Source of the DNA: Methanobacteriota archaeon
GTDB lineage: Archaea > Thermoplasmatota > E2 > DHVEG-1
Direction of reading: 5' to 3'
DNA: 14,610 nt
NCBI GenBank assembly: GCA_026394435.1
Contig: JAPKYG010000204.1
Location: forward strand, 1-14,610
Part shown: piece after piece, positions 12,606-14,610 of the stretch
Layout: each line of letters starts with the position of its first letter
How positions within the stretch are numbered: the stretch's first letter is position 1
Made by a program: the position numbers and the translations under genes
Notes under the pieces: generated by a model
Database searches by the model: none
Told to the model about the DNA's origin: nothing
The model's input: only the letters and a program-made list of their open reading frames with translations

Positions 12606-13937
12606 TCATTTCCCAAAATCAAGTTGTCGCATCAGATTTCGCCGCATCTTCCGATCGCTGGAAAAACCTTTCATCATCCGCTTGGTCATATTATAATATT
12701 TCAACACTTCTTTGACGTCCTTATTCTCCGCACCAGCACCCCTAGCGATTCGTTTTATGCGCGATGCCTGGATAAGCTCCGGGTTCTCCCTCTCCTTATT
12801 TGTCATTGAATCCATAATAATCCGGAATTTCTTTAGCTTATTCTGCGTCTCATCCATATCCACATTTTTCAATTTCCCGGACATACCACCAGGAAGCATC
12901 TCTGCGATCTTCGACAACGGACCCATCCCAGAGATCATATTCATCTGTTCATACATGTCATTCAGATTGAACTTGCCAGACATGAGTTTCCGCGCGGTTT
13001 TCTCCGCATCCTTTCCTTTTAGGCTTTCTTCAGCACGTTCCAACAAGGATTTAATATCACCCATACCTAAGAGTCGGGAGATAAAACCAGAGGGATCAAA
13101 CTTCTCAAAATCAGCGGAATGCTCACCAGTTCCCACAAACACGATCGGCGCACCAACCTCAGCGGCAGCACTCAACGCACCACCACCTTTGGCCGTCCCA
13201 TCGAGCTTCGTCAGAACAATACCGGTGATACCGATTGCATCATTAAAGGCTCTAGCCTGTGGACCAGCTTGCTGACCCATCGCTGCATCCATCACCAGAA
13301 GCTTCTCATCAGGTTTAATCGCCTTAAAAATATTCTTCATCTCAGAAATCAAATCATCCTCTAGTTTATGACGTCCGGATGTATCAACAATAATCACATC
13401 AGCGGTCCGCTTGAATTTATTAAGACCTTCCTTGATGACATTCACCGCATTTTTCTCGTTTTTATCCCCATAGAACAGAACCTCGACTTGCTCAGATATC
13501 TGCTTTAATTGTTCGTAGGCTGCTGGACGGTGGACATCACCAGCAATCAATGCAGGTCGAAGTCCTTTTCTTTTAAAATACGTTGCCAACTTTCCGCAAC
13601 TTGTCGTTTTCCCCTGACCGTACAACCCAACCATCATGATGACCTGCTTTCGGATCGCAAGTTCCCGGGACGCTCCAACAATACGAACCAGCTCATCGTA
13701 GACAATGTGAATAACATGCTCCCGGTTCGTCATCCCTGCAGGCGGTTTCTCCTCAAGTGCACGTTGCTCTATTTTTTTAGAGAGATCAAGAACAAGTTTG
13801 ACGTTGACATCTGATTGTAACAATGCTCGTTGGATGTCTCGTACGACTTCTTTTACAAGCTGTGCATCGACATGTACCGCGTTTGCGATTTTTTTAATTG
13901 TTCGCTTCAGCGAATCTCCAAGATTATCAAGGACCAT
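12606..13937 (-). CDS. srp54: Signal recognition particle GTPase SRP54
   Basis: SRP54 binds signal sequences and 7S RNA and, with the receptor FtsY, brings ribosomes to the membrane. From the ATG at 13937 (MVLDNLGDSL) the protein has 443 residues, a usual archaeal length. The N domain (1-95) is followed by the G domain, with a P-loop at about 104-112 (GLYGQGKTT instead of the commoner GLQGSGKTT), AGDVHRPAA, DTSGR at 185-189 and TKLD at 243-246. The methionine-rich M domain (about 300-443) includes the RNA-binding SRIKRIARGAG at about 392-402. An upstream ATG at 13964 adds nine residues (MFYVTNKIP) with no family counterpart, so 13937 is chosen. The gene is intact and heads an operon with the glycerate kinase. 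The unusual Tyr-Gly in the P-loop is noted but both Gly-Lys-Thr residues are present. Confidence 0.97.
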   Translation of the reverse strand: MVLDNLGDSLKRTIKKIANAVHVDAQLVKEVVRDIQRALLQSDVNVKLVLDLSKKIEQRALEEKPPAGMTNREHVIHIVYDELVRIVGASRELAIRKQVIMMVGLYGQGKTTSCGKLATYFKRKGLRPALIAGDVHRPAAYEQLKQISEQVEVLFYGDKNEKNAVNVIKEGLNKFKRTADVIIVDTSGRHKLEDDLISEMKNIFKAIKPDEKLLVMDAAMGQQAGPQARAFNDAIGITGIVLTKLDGTAKGGGALSAAAEVGAPIVFVGTGEHSADFEKFDPSGFISRLLGMGDIKSLLERAEESLKGKDAEKTARKLMSGKFNLNDMYEQMNMISGMGPLSKIAEMLPGGMSGKLKNVDMDETQNKLKKFRIIMDSMTNKERENPELIQASRIKRIARGAGAENKDVKEVLKYYNMTKRMMKGFSSDRKMRRNLMRQLDFGK

Positions 13938-14008
13938 AGGAATCTTATTTGTGACATAGAACAAGAGAGATTAAAAGGTATCGTCATTTGGTTTTTACCA
14001 GACATCTT

Positions 14009-14047
14009 CCACAAATATATATAGAATTATGTGGTTGTGCTCACAAC
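14009..14047 (-). promoter_or_regulatory. srp54 promoter region with TATA box and two overlapping inverted repeats
   Basis: A TATATATA box (14016-14023) lies about 80 bp before the srp54 start. It is bracketed by CCACA (14009-14013) and TGTGG (14030-14034). A second, tighter palindrome, GTTGTG-CT-CACAAC (14034-14047), directly abuts and shares a base with the first. The half-site TTGTG thus recurs around the box. This geometry fits a repressor or activator site, but an unregulated AT-rich promoter is equally possible. A weaker box TTTTAA (13971-13976) would give a leader of about 11 bases. Confidence 0.4.
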
Positions 14048-14162
14048 TTTTCTTAGTTATTTTTTTATATGACTCGAATCCTACAAGTCAATCAATAGTT
14101 GGAGAATGGACAACAAACAGACCGACCTGCGTGGACAAATAGTTTTGTTGCTGAATAAATAG

Positions 14163-14610
14163 TTAGACATATAATTTAAGAGTAGGGATTAACCTGCTCA
14201 AATCTTTTCCTTCAATGACGACATCAGCACACTTTACCACACAAGTATCCTCTGGATTAAATGCAATTCCAAGTCCGCAGGTCTCAAGCATGGGAATGTC
14301 AAAGCACGAATTCCCAACCGCTGCACATGCTTCTAAGCGAAGATGAAGTTTCTTCGCAAGAGCTTTGACGTTTTTATCCTTATGCATGAGTTCAACATGA
14401 AGGACACCTTCGCCAGTCAATCGTCCATCTTTACCAACTTTTACTTCATTTGCATACGCGTAATCAATTCCAAAGTCATGAGCAACCTTTTCTGCTAAAA
14501 TGTCAAGACCAGCGCTTACAATTGCGGTGTGAATGTGGCGTTCCTTCAGAAATGAAATACATTCTTCTACACCTTTGATAAAAGGGATCGTATACAATAT
14601 ATCCTGAATG
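14163..14610 (-). CDS. SerB-like HAD phosphatase, N-terminus off the window
   Basis: The fragment is the C-terminal 149 residues or so of a HAD-superfamily IB phosphatase resembling phosphoserine phosphatase, which makes serine from phosphoserine. Visible are motif II (AIVSAG, serine), the conserved lysine region HKDKNVKAL, and motif IV, followed by MLETCGLGIAFNP, a typical phosphoserine-phosphatase block. Motif I with the nucleophilic aspartate lies beyond the window edge. Motif IV reads VGNSCFDIPML where the family usually has VGDGANDIPML: the first metal-binding aspartate is asparagine, while the second (FDIPM) is kept. This raises doubt about normal Mg2+ binding and the exact substrate, so no gene symbol is given. 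The frame is open to the window end; the TTG at 14595-14597 need not be the start. No ribosome-binding site is visible. Confidence 0.8.
   Translation of the reverse strand, partial: IQDILYTIPFIKGVEECISFLKERHIHTAIVSAGLDILAEKVAHDFGIDYAYANEVKVGKDGRLTGEGVLHVELMHKDKNVKALAKKLHLRLEACAAVGNSCFDIPMLETCGLGIAFNPEDTCVVKCADVVIEGKDLSRLIPTLKLYV

Noticed and set aside
12593..12622. TTG start of the glycerate kinase overlapping srp54
   Set aside because: The extra ten residues repeat srp54 3' codons in another frame, and family members begin near the MLFKNYDDL segment.

Overview
The window looks archaeal and chromosomal. The signal recognition particle GTPase is the short archaeal SRP54 type, the leucyl-tRNA synthetase has the archaeal layout, several genes have a TATA-like box upstream, and one gene encodes a very large secreted protein (beta-propeller plus Ig-like domains, one C-terminal membrane anchor) of a kind common in uncultured Thermoplasmata-like Euryarchaeota. 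That lineage is an inference from gene style, not a proof.

Layout. (1) Positions 1-2301, + strand: a compact sulfur/iron-sulfur operon: tusA-like (5' end off the window), a DsrE-like protein, a cysteine desulfurase, an IscU scaffold and a class I superoxide reductase (desulfoferrodoxin). The desulfurase is broken: an internal, out-of-frame deletion has removed the segment that should carry the catalytic cysteine. Independently, the PLP-lysine position holds aspartate. (2) Positions 2302-3729: an accessory island. Three direct repeats of a tRNA 3' end (T-arm plus acceptor strand) bound two AT-rich single-gene units (a small secreted protein and a TfoX-like protein). Next to the last repeat, on the - strand, lies a tyrosine-recombinase gene reduced to its N-terminal DNA-binding domain. 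Repeats 2 and 3 share about 50 bp more upstream, while repeat 1 has tRNA-like sequence instead. This is the pattern expected from two tandem integrations (B-O-P' / P-O-P' / P-O-B'). (3) Positions 3826-6869, + strand: leuS, translationally coupled to a small zinc-ribbon gene. (4) Positions 6884-11038, - strand: the 1384-residue surface protein, with an unusual hairpin in its upstream region. (5) Positions 11258-13937, - strand: srp54 followed by a type-2 glycerate kinase. (6) Positions 14163-14610, - strand: the C-terminal part of a SerB-like HAD phosphatase running off the window.

How the genes fit. The first operon would take sulfur from cysteine (IscS), relay persulfide (TusA, DsrE), build Fe-S clusters (IscU) and protect them from superoxide (desulfoferrodoxin). 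With IscS broken as read here, either sulfide or another desulfurase supplies sulfur, or the deletion is an assembly artefact. Regions 3, 5 and 6 are housekeeping.

The most unusual part is the tRNA-end-bounded array of single-gene cassettes at 2333-3403. No stretch longer than 300 bases lacks a gene; the longest gaps (11039-11257 and 13938-14162) contain promoter- and operator-like structure described below.
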